Source: an uncultured Lysobacter sp. (GTDB taxonomy: Bacteria; Pseudomonadota; Gammaproteobacteria; Xanthomonadales; Xanthomonadaceae). From it: 14,685 nt of DNA. The stretch spans positions 1 through 14,685 of the forward strand of contig CALTXS010000007.1 of the NCBI GenBank assembly GCA_943913335.1, written 5' to 3'. This document shows, piece after piece, positions 4,898 through 13,174 of the stretch (the stretch's first letter is position 1; each line of letters begins with the position of its first letter). The translations under genes and the position numbers were made by a program. The notes under the pieces are model-generated. The model saw only the letters and a program-made list of their open reading frames with translations, had not been told where the DNA came from and did not search any database.

Positions 4898-7135
4898 ATG
4901 TTTCGTCGCAGCCCCGCCCGCCATGCCTTGTGTCTGGCCGTTCTAGGCGCCTTGGCCACGCCGGTCTATGCCCAAGAGTCCCAAGCCGCCTCTTCCGATA
5001 AGGAAACGACCGCAGCCGACAGCTCCAGCGTCAAGTCGCTCGGTAAAGTCACTGTATCAGCTCGTAAGCGCGATGAAACGCTGCAGGAAGTGCCGGTCGC
5101 AGTTACGGCCTTTACGCCGGAGCGCCTGGAGACCTTGAACGTGCAGGACCTGGGTGATCTTGATGCTCAAGTCCCTAACCTGACGGTCTACGCCGCTCGC
5201 GGTTCCAGCAGCACCGTCACCGCGTACATTCGCGGCATCGGCCAATCCGATCCGTTGTGGGGTGTGGACCCCGGCGTCGGTATTTATCTGGATGACGTGT
5301 ACATCGCCCGTCCGCAGGGTGCATTGCTGGACGTGTTCGACGTTGAACGCATCGAAGTGCTGCGCGGCCCGCAAGGCACGCTGTACGGCAAGAACACAAT
5401 TGGCGGTGCGATCAAGTACATCTCCAAGGAACTGCCTAAGACGACTAACGGTTTCGGTTCGGTAACCGTCGGCAACTACGGTCAGCTCGATGTGAAGGGC
5501 GCCATCGGCGGTCCAATCCTGGGCACCGACGCACTGCGTGCCCGCTTGAGCGTTGCCAGTCTGCATCGCGATGGCTTCGGTACCAACCTGACCAACGGTC
5601 AGCCGGTCAGCGACAAGGAAATCCTGGCGCTGCGCGGTGAACTCGGTGCCTTCGTCAGCGATGACTTTGACATTAAGCTGGCCTTTGACTGGATGGATGA
5701 TCAGTCCGGTGTCCGCGGCGCGAAGATGCTGGCTGTTAACCCGCTGAATTCGACCTATAAGCCGCTCGACAGCCGTTATGACATCCGCAGTGGCATGGGC
5801 AACGTCAATGACACCGGCATGAAGGGTGTCAGCGCCACCGCAACCTGGCGTATGAATCCGAGCTGGACTGCCAAGTATGTCATCGCCAAGCGGGAGTCCG
5901 ACACCTCGACTGACATCGACTTTGATACCTTGCCCGGTAAGTATGTTGACGTGCATGCGTTCTACAGCGACGAACAGCTGAGTAACGAACTGCAGCTCAA
6001 TTACGATGGCGGTGGCCGCGCGCGCGGTGTCATGGGTGCCTACATGTTCAGCGGCGAAGCCGGTGGCCAGGTGCTGAACTACTTCCATAATCCGCTGGGT
6101 GCAACCACCATCACCAATCCGCTGTTCGGCGATACGCAGGGTAAGGTGATAACGGACAGCTTTGCGGTCTATACCGACTGGTCGATTGATCTGTCCGAAC
6201 GTCTGGGACTGGATGTCGGTGCACGCTGGACCGATGAAAAGAAACACGCCATCGCGCTCAACAAGTTCTACACCACGCCGAACTATACGACTTCGTGGGG
6301 CACTGCCGCCAACTTCGACAAGACCATCCGCTTTAAGAACCTGTCGCCGAAACTGGCAGTCAACTACGACTTCACGCAGGACATCATGGGCTATGTGTCG
6401 GCGACACGCGGCTTCAAGTCCGGCGGTTACAACATCCGTGCCAACACCACATCCGTACCGCGTTCAGGCGACCCCTTCCGTGACGAACAGGTCGACAGCC
6501 TCGAAGTCGGTACCAAGATGGGCCTGCTCGATCAGAGCCTGTTCCTGAACTTCGCGTACTTCCATAACAAGTACAAAGACATCCAACTGTCCGTGTTCAC
6601 CGAGTACACCCTGCCGAACGGATCCAAGAGCTTCTTCGGTGACTTCACCAACGCCGGTGCCGGTACGATCGACGGCTTTGAAGTGGAATACCAATGGATG
6701 CCTTCGAACCGCTGGTTGATTAGCGGCAACTTGGCCTGGATGGATTCCAAGTACACGGAATTCATGAGCAGCAACGTCAATATTGCCGATACGCAGTATT
6801 TCACCAATGCGCCTGAGTTCTCCGGTGCGTTCAACATCGAGCATCGTCTGCCGATGATTGCCGGTGGCGAACTGACCGCACGTGCCGGCTATACCTATCA
6901 GTCGTCGGTTTGGCCGACCACCGATCTGAGCCCGGCGATTTATCAGGAAGGGTATGGCCTGGTCAATGCCGGTCTGATCTGGCGCAAGAAGCCATGGACC
7001 GTGTCGCTGCAGGGCTCGAACCTGACTGACGAAGAATACCGTACCACCGGCTATAACATCGCCGCTTACGGTGTGCTGACCGGCTTCTACGGTGCGCCGC
7101 GTCAGTACTCGCTGACCGTCCGCTACGATTTCTGA
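4898..7135 (+). CDS. TonB-dependent outer-membrane receptor, substrate unassigned
   Basis: A 745-residue outer-membrane receptor that takes up a substrate using TonB/ExbBD energy. It has a clear signal peptide (1-25, cleavage after PVYA), a TonB-box region (about 50-55, KVTVSA), a plug domain from LQEVPVAVTAF through IEVLRGPQGTLYGKNTIGGA (about 62-175), and a beta-barrel ending YSLTVRYDF with the C-terminal Phe needed for outer-membrane assembly. The conserved GFKSGGYNIR barrel motif and the LTDEEY-type end motif are present. Length is typical, with no FecA-type N-terminal signalling extension. The start at 4898 has GAGGT seven bases upstream. It is divergent from the GntP permease and in the same direction as the sensor kinase 93 bp downstream, but a terminator lies between. 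The receptor class is common in Xanthomonads and Sphingomonads, where substrates are often not siderophores. Uptake of 3HB oligomers is inferred from neighbours only. Confidence 0.95.
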   Translation: MFRRSPARHALCLAVLGALATPVYAQESQAASSDKETTAADSSSVKSLGKVTVSARKRDETLQEVPVAVTAFTPERLETLNVQDLGDLDAQVPNLTVYAARGSSSTVTAYIRGIGQSDPLWGVDPGVGIYLDDVYIARPQGALLDVFDVERIEVLRGPQGTLYGKNTIGGAIKYISKELPKTTNGFGSVTVGNYGQLDVKGAIGGPILGTDALRARLSVASLHRDGFGTNLTNGQPVSDKEILALRGELGAFVSDDFDIKLAFDWMDDQSGVRGAKMLAVNPLNSTYKPLDSRYDIRSGMGNVNDTGMKGVSATATWRMNPSWTAKYVIAKRESDTSTDIDFDTLPGKYVDVHAFYSDEQLSNELQLNYDGGGRARGVMGAYMFSGEAGGQVLNYFHNPLGATTITNPLFGDTQGKVITDSFAVYTDWSIDLSERLGLDVGARWTDEKKHAIALNKFYTTPNYTTSWGTAANFDKTIRFKNLSPKLAVNYDFTQDIMGYVSATRGFKSGGYNIRANTTSVPRSGDPFRDEQVDSLEVGTKMGLLDQSLFLNFAYFHNKYKDIQLSVFTEYTLPNGSKSFFGDFTNAGAGTIDGFEVEYQWMPSNRWLISGNLAWMDSKYTEFMSSNVNIADTQYFTNAPEFSGAFNIEHRLPMIAGGELTARAGYTYQSSVWPTTDLSPAIYQEGYGLVNAGLIWRKKPWTVSLQGSNLTDEEYRTTGYNIAAYGVLTGFYGAPRQYSLTVRYDF

Positions 7136-7161
7136 TCGTTGCAGTGACTTGAAGTGAAACG

Positions 7162-7189
7162 GCCCCGGCCTTTGTGCCGGGGCTTTTTT
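7162..7189 (+). terminator. Rho-independent terminator of the receptor gene
   Basis: An 8-bp stem, GCCCCGGC (7162-7169) with GCCGGGGC (7176-7183), has loop CTTTGT and is followed by six T (7184-7189). It lies 27 bases after the receptor stop codon. It argues that the kinase gene has its own promoter or is reached only by readthrough. Confidence 0.93.
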
Positions 7190-7228
7190 GTATCCTGTAC
7201 TGATGAGACTGCCGCTATTCCTGTTTCG

Positions 7229-10200
7229 ATGCTGAGTCCGCTGACCGTTGCCATGGCCTGCGTGTGCTGGCTGCTTAGCCTGTTCGCGCTGGCACGATGG
7301 GCGCAACGCTATCCACCGGCGTTTGCACGGCATTGGTGGCTGATCTATGGTTTGTCGCTGGCAATTCACTGCACCTCGTGGACGTTTTACGGCACGGTGA
7401 CACAGGCAGCCCGCTCGGGCTGGTGGATTCCGCCTACATTTATCGGCGCCATTTTGCTCTATACGCTCGGCTTGCCGCTAATGCGCCGTCTGGTCGACCT
7501 GGGCCGTCGCACCCATGCGACATCGGTGGCCGACTTAATTGCCACGCGTCTCGGCAAGAGCGCACCTTTGGCCGCCGTGGTCACCCTGGTGATGGTGATC
7601 GGCATGGTGCCTTACATTGCATTGCAGTTGCGTGCAGTCAGTGGCAGCTTCTCTGTGCTCATGAGCGGCAATGTGGCGGCGCGGTCTTCGGCATGGTATG
7701 CGGATATTTCACTCTATGGTGCCCTGGCAATGGCGCTGTTTGCGATGGCCTTTGGCACACGCGAGGCAAATGCCAGTGCGCACAACCGCGGCATGGTGGT
7801 CGCGATTGCCTTCGAATCCCTGTTCAAACTAATGGCCATGCTGCTGGTGGGGATTGTGGTCATTGGTGGTGCGGAGAGCATTCCCGATGCCGCGCAGACC
7901 CTGCCGGAACGCAGCACTCTGGGATTTGGGCCACTCATCATTCTGGGTGCGATGGCAATGTTCGTCCAGCCGCACCAGTTCCACATGGCCGTGGTCGAGG
8001 CTCGCGATGAACGCGATACGGTCAAGGCCCGATGGGTGTTGCCTGCCTATCTTGCGCTGATTGCCTTGCCGATTTTGCCCATCGCGCTGATCGGATTGTC
8101 CGGCCCGCTAGCATCCACCGTTGCACCGGATTTGTTCGTCTTGGCGCTGCCTCTGCATGCCGGCCATGATGGCGTGGCCTTGCTCGCGTTTCTCGGGGGA
8201 CTTGGTGCAGCCACCGGAATGGTGGTGGTGAGCGTACTGAGCTTGAGCCTGATGATCATCAACCATTGGGTTTCGCCATCGGTGCTGCGCGGGTCCTGGT
8301 GGACACGTCCCGATGGTGACTTACGTCGCGATGTGGTTTTGGCCCGCCGCGCTGCCGTTCTGGTGGTCATGGCGCTGTCATGGGCCTTTGCGCGCGCCAT
8401 CGACAATAACGCCGTCCTGGCCGACGTAGGAGCCCTGAGCTTCTCGGCCATGGTTCCGGTCGTGCCCGTGTTGCTGTTGGCGCTGTGGCGGCCGCAGGTG
8501 GCACCACAGGCGGCCTGCATCGGCATTGTTGCCGGCCTGCTGGTGTGGGCGTGGTTGGTGCTGCTGCCCAACGTCATGCGGGTGCCGGCATTCCCGAGCG
8601 CAATCGAATGGTTACATCCGAATGTGTGGTTCGGATTGAATAGCTGGTCGCCGTTGGGGCGTGGGCTCGCAACCTCGCTGCTGGTCAGTTACGGTCTGAC
8701 AATCGGCTTGTCCGGCCGATTCGATGCGCTACAGCGTCGCGGCGCCGGGGGTCTGCAGGTGCGCACCTTGCGGGAGTTGGCATCGCGCTTTCTTCCTCCT
8801 GCGCGCGTGCAGGCAGTCTTCGAAGGACTCCACGGCAGCGACGCGGTGCCGGCTGAAGTGGGCGAGTCGGTCGAAGCGGAACTGAGTCAAGTGCTAGGCA
8901 GCGCTTCGGCCAATATTCTGCTGGAGGCTGCACATAACCGCCAGGGTTTAGGCGTGGAGCAGGTGGCGCGCATCGTCGACGAATCGCGGGTCGGTTTGCG
9001 TTTCAATCAGCAGTTGCTCGAAGCGGCCCTGAGCAACATGAGTCAGGGCATCAGCGTTGTCGATCGCAATCTGCGACTGGTGGCGTGGAATCCGCGCTAT
9101 GCCGAGCTGTTCGGATTCTCGGATGCGCTGCTGCGTGTAGGACGCCCGATCGAGGATCTGACCCGAGAAGCGCTGCAGGCCTCGCATGGACTGAGCGGTT
9201 CGGCACTCGATGCGGCAGTTGAACGTCGTCTGGCCTATATGCGCGCAGGGACATTGCATTTAACGGAGCGCGTATTCCCCGACGGCAGCATGATCGAAAT
9301 TCGCGGCACGCCAATGCCGGGTGGCGGGTTCGTTGCGACGTATACCGACGTGACGCAATTCCGGCAGGCACAACGTCAGCTGGCGTTGGCCAATGAAACG
9401 CTGGAGACGCGTGTTGCCGAACGGACTGAAATGCTGCAGCAAGCCAAGCGCGAAGCGGAGCTCGCCAACGAAGCCAAAACGCGCTTTATGACGGCCGTCG
9501 GTCATGATCTGATGCAACCATTGCACGCGGCTCAGCTGTTTACGGACGGACTCGAGTCAATGCTGCGCCGAAAGGATCATGCAGAAGCCGATCCCCTGGG
9601 GCGCGTGCGCGAGGTTCGTGGCGCTCTAGACTCGACGACCGAACTGCTGCAAAGTCTGCTCGATATCGCCAAACTCAAATCCGGCGGGCTCACACCGGCA
9701 TTGCGGACCTTGCCTTCGCGCGATGTCACGGATCCGTTGGCCGCCGAGTTCTCTGCGATTGCCAAGGCCAACGGTCTGGAGTTTGTCTATCGCCCGAGCG
9801 AGGAGTGGATTCGCACCGATCCGACCTTGCTGCGACGTGTGCTGCAGAATTTTCTGGCCAACGCAACGCGTTACGCCGGTCAGGGCACTGTGAGTCTGCT
9901 GGCGACTACGGATACGGACGGAACGCTGCAACTCGCCGTGCACGATCAGGGTCCCGGCATTCCGGAGCAGGATCGCACGATCATTTTTGATGAGTTCCGC
10001 CGCGGCGAAGGCGTGACTGCCAGCGGATTGGGCCTGGGGTTGTCCATTGCGAAGGGGCTGTCGGATCTGCTTGAACATGAATTACTGCTGCACACGGAAA
10101 CCAATCGCGGCTCTACCTTTGCAGTGCGCGTGAGCATTACAGACCAATTGCAGCAGACGGCACCGTCGATCGAGATTGCCGAGGGTGCACGGATCCTGCT

Positions 10201-10561
10201 GGTGGACAACGATCAGCCGACGCGCGAGCAGCTCACTTTCATGTTGCAGGAGTGGGGGCACGATGTGAGTGCGTTCGACGGTACGCAAATAGAGCCCATC
10301 GCGCAGGCCGCGTTGAATGCATCGGTGTGGCTGCTTGATTTCCATCTGGACGATGGCCGTACCGGTATTGATCTGTATCGGAAACTGATCAGGCAAATGC
10401 CCGACAGGCCGACATTGGTTCTGACTGCCGATATTAGCGATCAGGTGCGATCCATCTGTCAGGAGCTGGATCTGACTCTGGTACGCAAACCGATACGCGC
10501 ATTGGCTTTGCGTAGTGTGCTGATGCGACTGCTGTCGGCATCGAACGCGGCGCGTCCCTAA
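7229..10561 (+). CDS. Hybrid sensor histidine kinase with N-terminal SSS transporter domain (CrbS/MxtR/CbrA type)
   Basis: A 1110-residue inner-membrane hybrid kinase. Domains: a sodium/solute symporter-like region of about 12-13 helices (1-490) with the family hallmark HCTSWTFYGTV; a cytoplasmic linker of STAC type (about 505-590); PAS (about 595-705, MSQGISVVDRNLRLVAWN); a coiled coil (LANETLETRVAERTEML); HisKA with H-box GHDLMQP (His759); HATPase with N-box NFLANATRY (874-882), G1 DQGPGIP and G2 GLGLGLSIAKG; and a receiver domain with ILLVDNDQ (Asp993), phospho-acceptor Asp1037 (LLDFHLDDG), Thr in LVLTADIS and Lys1087 (VRKPI). All catalytic residues are present. This layout is that of CrbS/MxtR (acetate metabolism) and, without REC, CbrA. 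The start is placed at ATG 7229. An in-frame GTG at 7154 lies next to the preceding terminator hairpin and would add 25 unrelated residues. Its likely partner is the convergent regulator 32 bp downstream. Confidence 0.93.
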   Translation: MLSPLTVAMACVCWLLSLFALARWAQRYPPAFARHWWLIYGLSLAIHCTSWTFYGTVTQAARSGWWIPPTFIGAILLYTLGLPLMRRLVDLGRRTHATSVADLIATRLGKSAPLAAVVTLVMVIGMVPYIALQLRAVSGSFSVLMSGNVAARSSAWYADISLYGALAMALFAMAFGTREANASAHNRGMVVAIAFESLFKLMAMLLVGIVVIGGAESIPDAAQTLPERSTLGFGPLIILGAMAMFVQPHQFHMAVVEARDERDTVKARWVLPAYLALIALPILPIALIGLSGPLASTVAPDLFVLALPLHAGHDGVALLAFLGGLGAATGMVVVSVLSLSLMIINHWVSPSVLRGSWWTRPDGDLRRDVVLARRAAVLVVMALSWAFARAIDNNAVLADVGALSFSAMVPVVPVLLLALWRPQVAPQAACIGIVAGLLVWAWLVLLPNVMRVPAFPSAIEWLHPNVWFGLNSWSPLGRGLATSLLVSYGLTIGLSGRFDALQRRGAGGLQVRTLRELASRFLPPARVQAVFEGLHGSDAVPAEVGESVEAELSQVLGSASANILLEAAHNRQGLGVEQVARIVDESRVGLRFNQQLLEAALSNMSQGISVVDRNLRLVAWNPRYAELFGFSDALLRVGRPIEDLTREALQASHGLSGSALDAAVERRLAYMRAGTLHLTERVFPDGSMIEIRGTPMPGGGFVATYTDVTQFRQAQRQLALANETLETRVAERTEMLQQAKREAELANEAKTRFMTAVGHDLMQPLHAAQLFTDGLESMLRRKDHAEADPLGRVREVRGALDSTTELLQSLLDIAKLKSGGLTPALRTLPSRDVTDPLAAEFSAIAKANGLEFVYRPSEEWIRTDPTLLRRVLQNFLANATRYAGQGTVSLLATTDTDGTLQLAVHDQGPGIPEQDRTIIFDEFRRGEGVTASGLGLGLSIAKGLSDLLEHELLLHTETNRGSTFAVRVSITDQLQQTAPSIEIAEGARILLVDNDQPTREQLTFMLQEWGHDVSAFDGTQIEPIAQAALNASVWLLDFHLDDGRTGIDLYRKLIRQMPDRPTLVLTADISDQVRSICQELDLTLVRKPIRALALRSVLMRLLSASNAARP

Positions 10562-10590
10562 CGCCTGCAGGAAAGGCGTCCGATTGCAGG
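10561..10590. terminator. Overlapping hairpins in the 32-bp kinase/regulator gap, possible weak bidirectional terminator
   Basis: ACGCCT (10561-10566) can pair with AGGCGT (10574-10579), and alternatively CCTGCA (10564-10569) with TGCAGG (10585-10590). The first stem starts in the kinase stop codon. There is no T-run on either strand, so it is not a classical terminator. It is the only structure available to separate the two convergent genes. Confidence 0.35.
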
Positions 10591-10593
10591 GTG

Positions 10594-11277
10594 TTATGGT
10601 CTGGCCTGACCTTGCATCATCGGGACGCGGCCCGGGTCGGTGAGTTCGAGTTCGCGTAGCACGATGCCGGCCTGGGTCCGGTTGCGAACGCCCAGACGTT
10701 CAAAGATGGCCGATACGTGGGCCTTGACCGTACGCTCCTGCACATTGAGACGGTCCGCAATCTGCTTGTTGAGCAGACCGTCAGCCACCATGCGCAGCAC
10801 GCGGAACTGCTGCGGCGATAACGAGGACAGCTTGGATGCCATGTCCGCATCCGAATTGCTGCTGCGCGTGCGTAGCACGGTGGCACGAATCGATTCCGGC
10901 AGCCATTGCCCGCAATTCAGAATGGTCGAGATCGCGGCATTCAGATCGTCGAGACCGGAACTCTTTGGCAGGAATCCTGCGGCGCCAAAATCCAGAGCGC
11001 GTCGTACGATCAGGGGATCGTCGTTCGCCGAAACCACCATGACCGCCACTACCGGATGTTGGGCACGAATCGAAGCGAGTCCGGCCAAACCGTGATTGCC
11101 CGGCATGTGCAGATCAAGCAGTAACAGCTCAATGTCGGGTTGCGCATCGAGCGTCTGCAGTACCGACTCGAGAGAATCGGCCTCGTGAATGCCGACACCC
11201 GGAATCGCCTCAGTCGCCGCGGCGCGCAAGGCTGCGCGAAACAGCGGATGATCGTCGGCAATTAAAATCTGGTGCAT
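10594..11277 (-). CDS. NarL/LuxR-family response regulator (CrbR/ErdR-like), probable partner of the SSS hybrid kinase
   Basis: A 227-residue two-component transcription regulator. The receiver domain (1-120) has the acidic pair Asp8-Asp9 (ILIADDHPLFR), phospho-acceptor Asp55 in LLLLDLHMPG, Ser83 and Lys105 (FLPKSSG). A short linker leads to a LuxR-type helix-turn-helix (about 153-205; LSPQQFRVLRMVADGLLNKQIADRL, then ERTVKAHVSAIFERL). It is full length for the NarL subfamily. It converges on the kinase gene and is divergent from the hydrolase gene with an 86-bp gap, so it may control that promoter as well as its own. Regulators of this type paired with SSS-domain kinases (CrbR, ErdR) activate acetyl-CoA synthetase and related genes in Vibrio and Pseudomonas; the same partnership is inferred here. 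The Shine-Dalgarno before the ATG is weak, and no clear promoter was found. Confidence 0.9.
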   Translation of the reverse strand: MHQILIADDHPLFRAALRAAATEAIPGVGIHEADSLESVLQTLDAQPDIELLLLDLHMPGNHGLAGLASIRAQHPVVAVMVVSANDDPLIVRRALDFGAAGFLPKSSGLDDLNAAISTILNCGQWLPESIRATVLRTRSSNSDADMASKLSSLSPQQFRVLRMVADGLLNKQIADRLNVQERTVKAHVSAIFERLGVRNRTQAGIVLRELELTDPGRVPMMQGQARP

Positions 11278-11363
11278 GGCTCTGAGTGTAGCAAGCGGAC
11301 TTCGTACTACCTATGGACTTTTGGCCACTGCCGACACTCGGTACTTGCGGTAGGCTAGGATCC

Positions 11364-13094
11364 ATGAAGACATTGCTCACCGCTGCCGTGCTCGCCACGG
11401 TCACCGCCGGCTGCGCCGGCACCGCTCAAATGACGAACAACATGGCCAGTCAGCCACCGCAAATTACGGATCACCGCGGCGACGATGACTTGCTGACTGC
11501 CGGTCTCGGCCTGAAAGGACTGCAGTCGCCCGTTGCGCCCGCATTTGCCAACCCGGAGCAGCCGACGGCAGTTGAGTTGCGTCGGCGTGCGATCTGGGCC
11601 AACTGGCGAGGTATCGCCGACTTAGCACCCGGCGGCGGATACGGCGAGAAATATGGCAGCACCGCTGCAGTCGCCGGCCGCGAATTCAGTGGCGTTGCGA
11701 CTTTACCCGGTGGTGTGTCCTCGCATCGCGTCGTGGCCCAGATTCCCGACGGGTTCGACGGCAACAAACGTTGTTTGCTGGTTGCGCCCTCATCGGGTTC
11801 GCGTGGCGTCTACGGTGCGATCAGCGTAGCCGGTGCCTGGGGCCTGCCCAAGGGCTGTGCTGTGGTCTACACCGATAAGGGCACGGGTACCGATTTTGTC
11901 GATGTCGATACGGGCGAGGGCACCGACTTGGCCGGCCAACGCGCTATCGGCGATTCGCGCGTGTTCATTCCTAAGGTCTCTGCGCAGAAAGCACCGCAGG
12001 CGCATGAGGTTGCCTTCAAGCATGCGCATTCGCAGGTCAACCCCGAGGCCGACTGGGGGCGTCACGTAGTGCAGGCGGCGCAATTCGGTTTGGATGCATT
12101 GTCACAGGCGTTCCCGGGTAACGGTCAATTCAACTGGGACAATACGCGCGTTATCGCCGTGGGCATCTCTAACGGTGGTGGCGCCGTGTTGCGCGCCGCC
12201 GAAGAGCAGGGCGCACATTTTGCCGCCATCGTTGCGGGTGAGCCGCAGATTCATGTCAATGGCTTTGGTGGCAAAGCACTGTATGACTACGGTCTCGATG
12301 CGATGACCTTTATGCCGTGTGCGCAACTGGCATTGCCCGATGGCGCCTTGCCGGAACCGCCGGCGCTGGCTGCTGCCAAGCCACTGATGGGCCTGTGGTG
12401 CCAACGCTTAAAGATGGCCGGCCGTCTGGACGGTGCCGATGTGCCCGCCATGGCCAAGCAGGCGCACGAGATCATGCGCGCGTCCGGCTGGAGCGATGGT
12501 GCCCTTGCGGCGGGATACGCTTCGACCGGTTTTGATTTGTGGCGCTCCGTGCTGGTCGCCTATGCATCGGCCTATGCGCAGGCGCCGGTGGGCGCGCATC
12601 CGTGCGGCTATCGTTATCAGGCGGAGAGCGCAGACAAGCAAGCGCGTGCGGCAACGCTCGCTGAGCGTGCTGCATGGTGGAGCGATTCCAGTGGCATTCC
12701 GCCGGGCAACGCCGTAAGCCTCAAGCACGACAATCCCGACATCTACGCGCAGCTGCAATGTCTCACCGAACTGCGCAAGGATCCGGTTGTTGCCGAGTCG
12801 ATTGCGGCCACCACGGCCTCGATGCCCGCCCACAAGGACACGCCGATTCTGATCCTGCACGGTAAGGATGACGGTCTGGTGCCAATTCAGTACAGCAGCA
12901 TTCCGTACGTGGCCATGTTGCGCGAAGGCGGCCACAACGCTGTGAGTTTCACCGCCGAGGACAAGGCACAGCATTTCGATGCATTCCTGGGTTTTCCCGC
13001 GTATCGCCAACGCTGGCGGCCGTTGTTGCCTGAACTGTATCGCGGCCTCGATCGGATGTGGTCCCACATTGCCGAAGACGGTCCGATGCCCTAA
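11364..13094 (+). CDS. Exported D-(-)-3-hydroxybutyrate oligomer hydrolase
   Basis: A 576-residue serine esterase of the 3HB oligomer hydrolase family (PF10605 type), which cuts soluble 3-hydroxybutyrate oligomers, products of PHB depolymerisation, to monomers. The alpha/beta-hydrolase nucleophile lies in the lipase box GISNGGG (Ser269). Likely partners are Asp502 or Asp503 (LHGKDDGLVP) and His537 (AQHFDAF). Family-typical segments include LVAPSSGSRGVYGAI, TDKGTGTDF and AGEPQIHV. The N terminus MKTLLTAAVLATVTAGCAG is a signal peptide ending in a possible lipobox (Cys17, but Thr at -3 is not ideal), so the enzyme is exported and perhaps a lipoprotein. The start at ATG 11364 is preferred over the in-frame ATG 11313, whose 17 extra residues would bury the signal peptide. 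AGGA sits only three bases before it. It is divergent from the response regulator and convergent with fabI. Family assignment is strong; the exact chain-length preference cannot be read. Confidence 0.88.
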   Translation: MKTLLTAAVLATVTAGCAGTAQMTNNMASQPPQITDHRGDDDLLTAGLGLKGLQSPVAPAFANPEQPTAVELRRRAIWANWRGIADLAPGGGYGEKYGSTAAVAGREFSGVATLPGGVSSHRVVAQIPDGFDGNKRCLLVAPSSGSRGVYGAISVAGAWGLPKGCAVVYTDKGTGTDFVDVDTGEGTDLAGQRAIGDSRVFIPKVSAQKAPQAHEVAFKHAHSQVNPEADWGRHVVQAAQFGLDALSQAFPGNGQFNWDNTRVIAVGISNGGGAVLRAAEEQGAHFAAIVAGEPQIHVNGFGGKALYDYGLDAMTFMPCAQLALPDGALPEPPALAAAKPLMGLWCQRLKMAGRLDGADVPAMAKQAHEIMRASGWSDGALAAGYASTGFDLWRSVLVAYASAYAQAPVGAHPCGYRYQAESADKQARAATLAERAAWWSDSSGIPPGNAVSLKHDNPDIYAQLQCLTELRKDPVVAESIAATTASMPAHKDTPILILHGKDDGLVPIQYSSIPYVAMLREGGHNAVSFTAEDKAQHFDAFLGFPAYRQRWRPLLPELYRGLDRMWSHIAEDGPMP

Positions 13095-13118
13095 GGCATC
13101 TTCGATCTCGGACAGCAA

Positions 13119-13140
13119 AAAGCCGGCGCAAGCCGGCTTT
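13119..13140. terminator. Shared hairpin terminator between hydrolase gene and fabI
   Basis: A 9-bp stem, AAAGCCGGC (13119-13127) with GCCGGCTTT (13132-13140), has loop GCAA. On the minus strand it is followed by a clean five-T run (fabI side). On the plus strand it is followed by the interrupted run TTTCTGTTTT. It works best for fabI and is plausible for the hydrolase transcript. Confidence 0.85.
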
Positions 13141-13174
13141 CTGTTTTAGGTCTCGCAACAACGCAGACGGCAAA

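Noticed and set aside
5057..6247. Long minus-strand open frame (396 codons) opposite the receptor gene
   Set aside because: It lies inside a well-supported receptor gene, shows no recognisable domain and is the usual high-G+C antisense shadow.
6464..7369. Minus-strand open frame spanning the receptor 3' end, its terminator and the kinase 5' end
   Set aside because: It crosses a strong terminator and two real genes, and its product has no recognisable features.
11321..11350. Possible sigma-54 promoter before the hydrolase gene (TTGGCC ... TTGC)
   Set aside because: The GG and GC elements do not have the required -24/-12 spacing.
12408..13118. Minus-strand open frame of 236 codons opposite the hydrolase gene
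   Set aside because: It lies over the catalytic Asp and His codons of the hydrolase and shows no domain.
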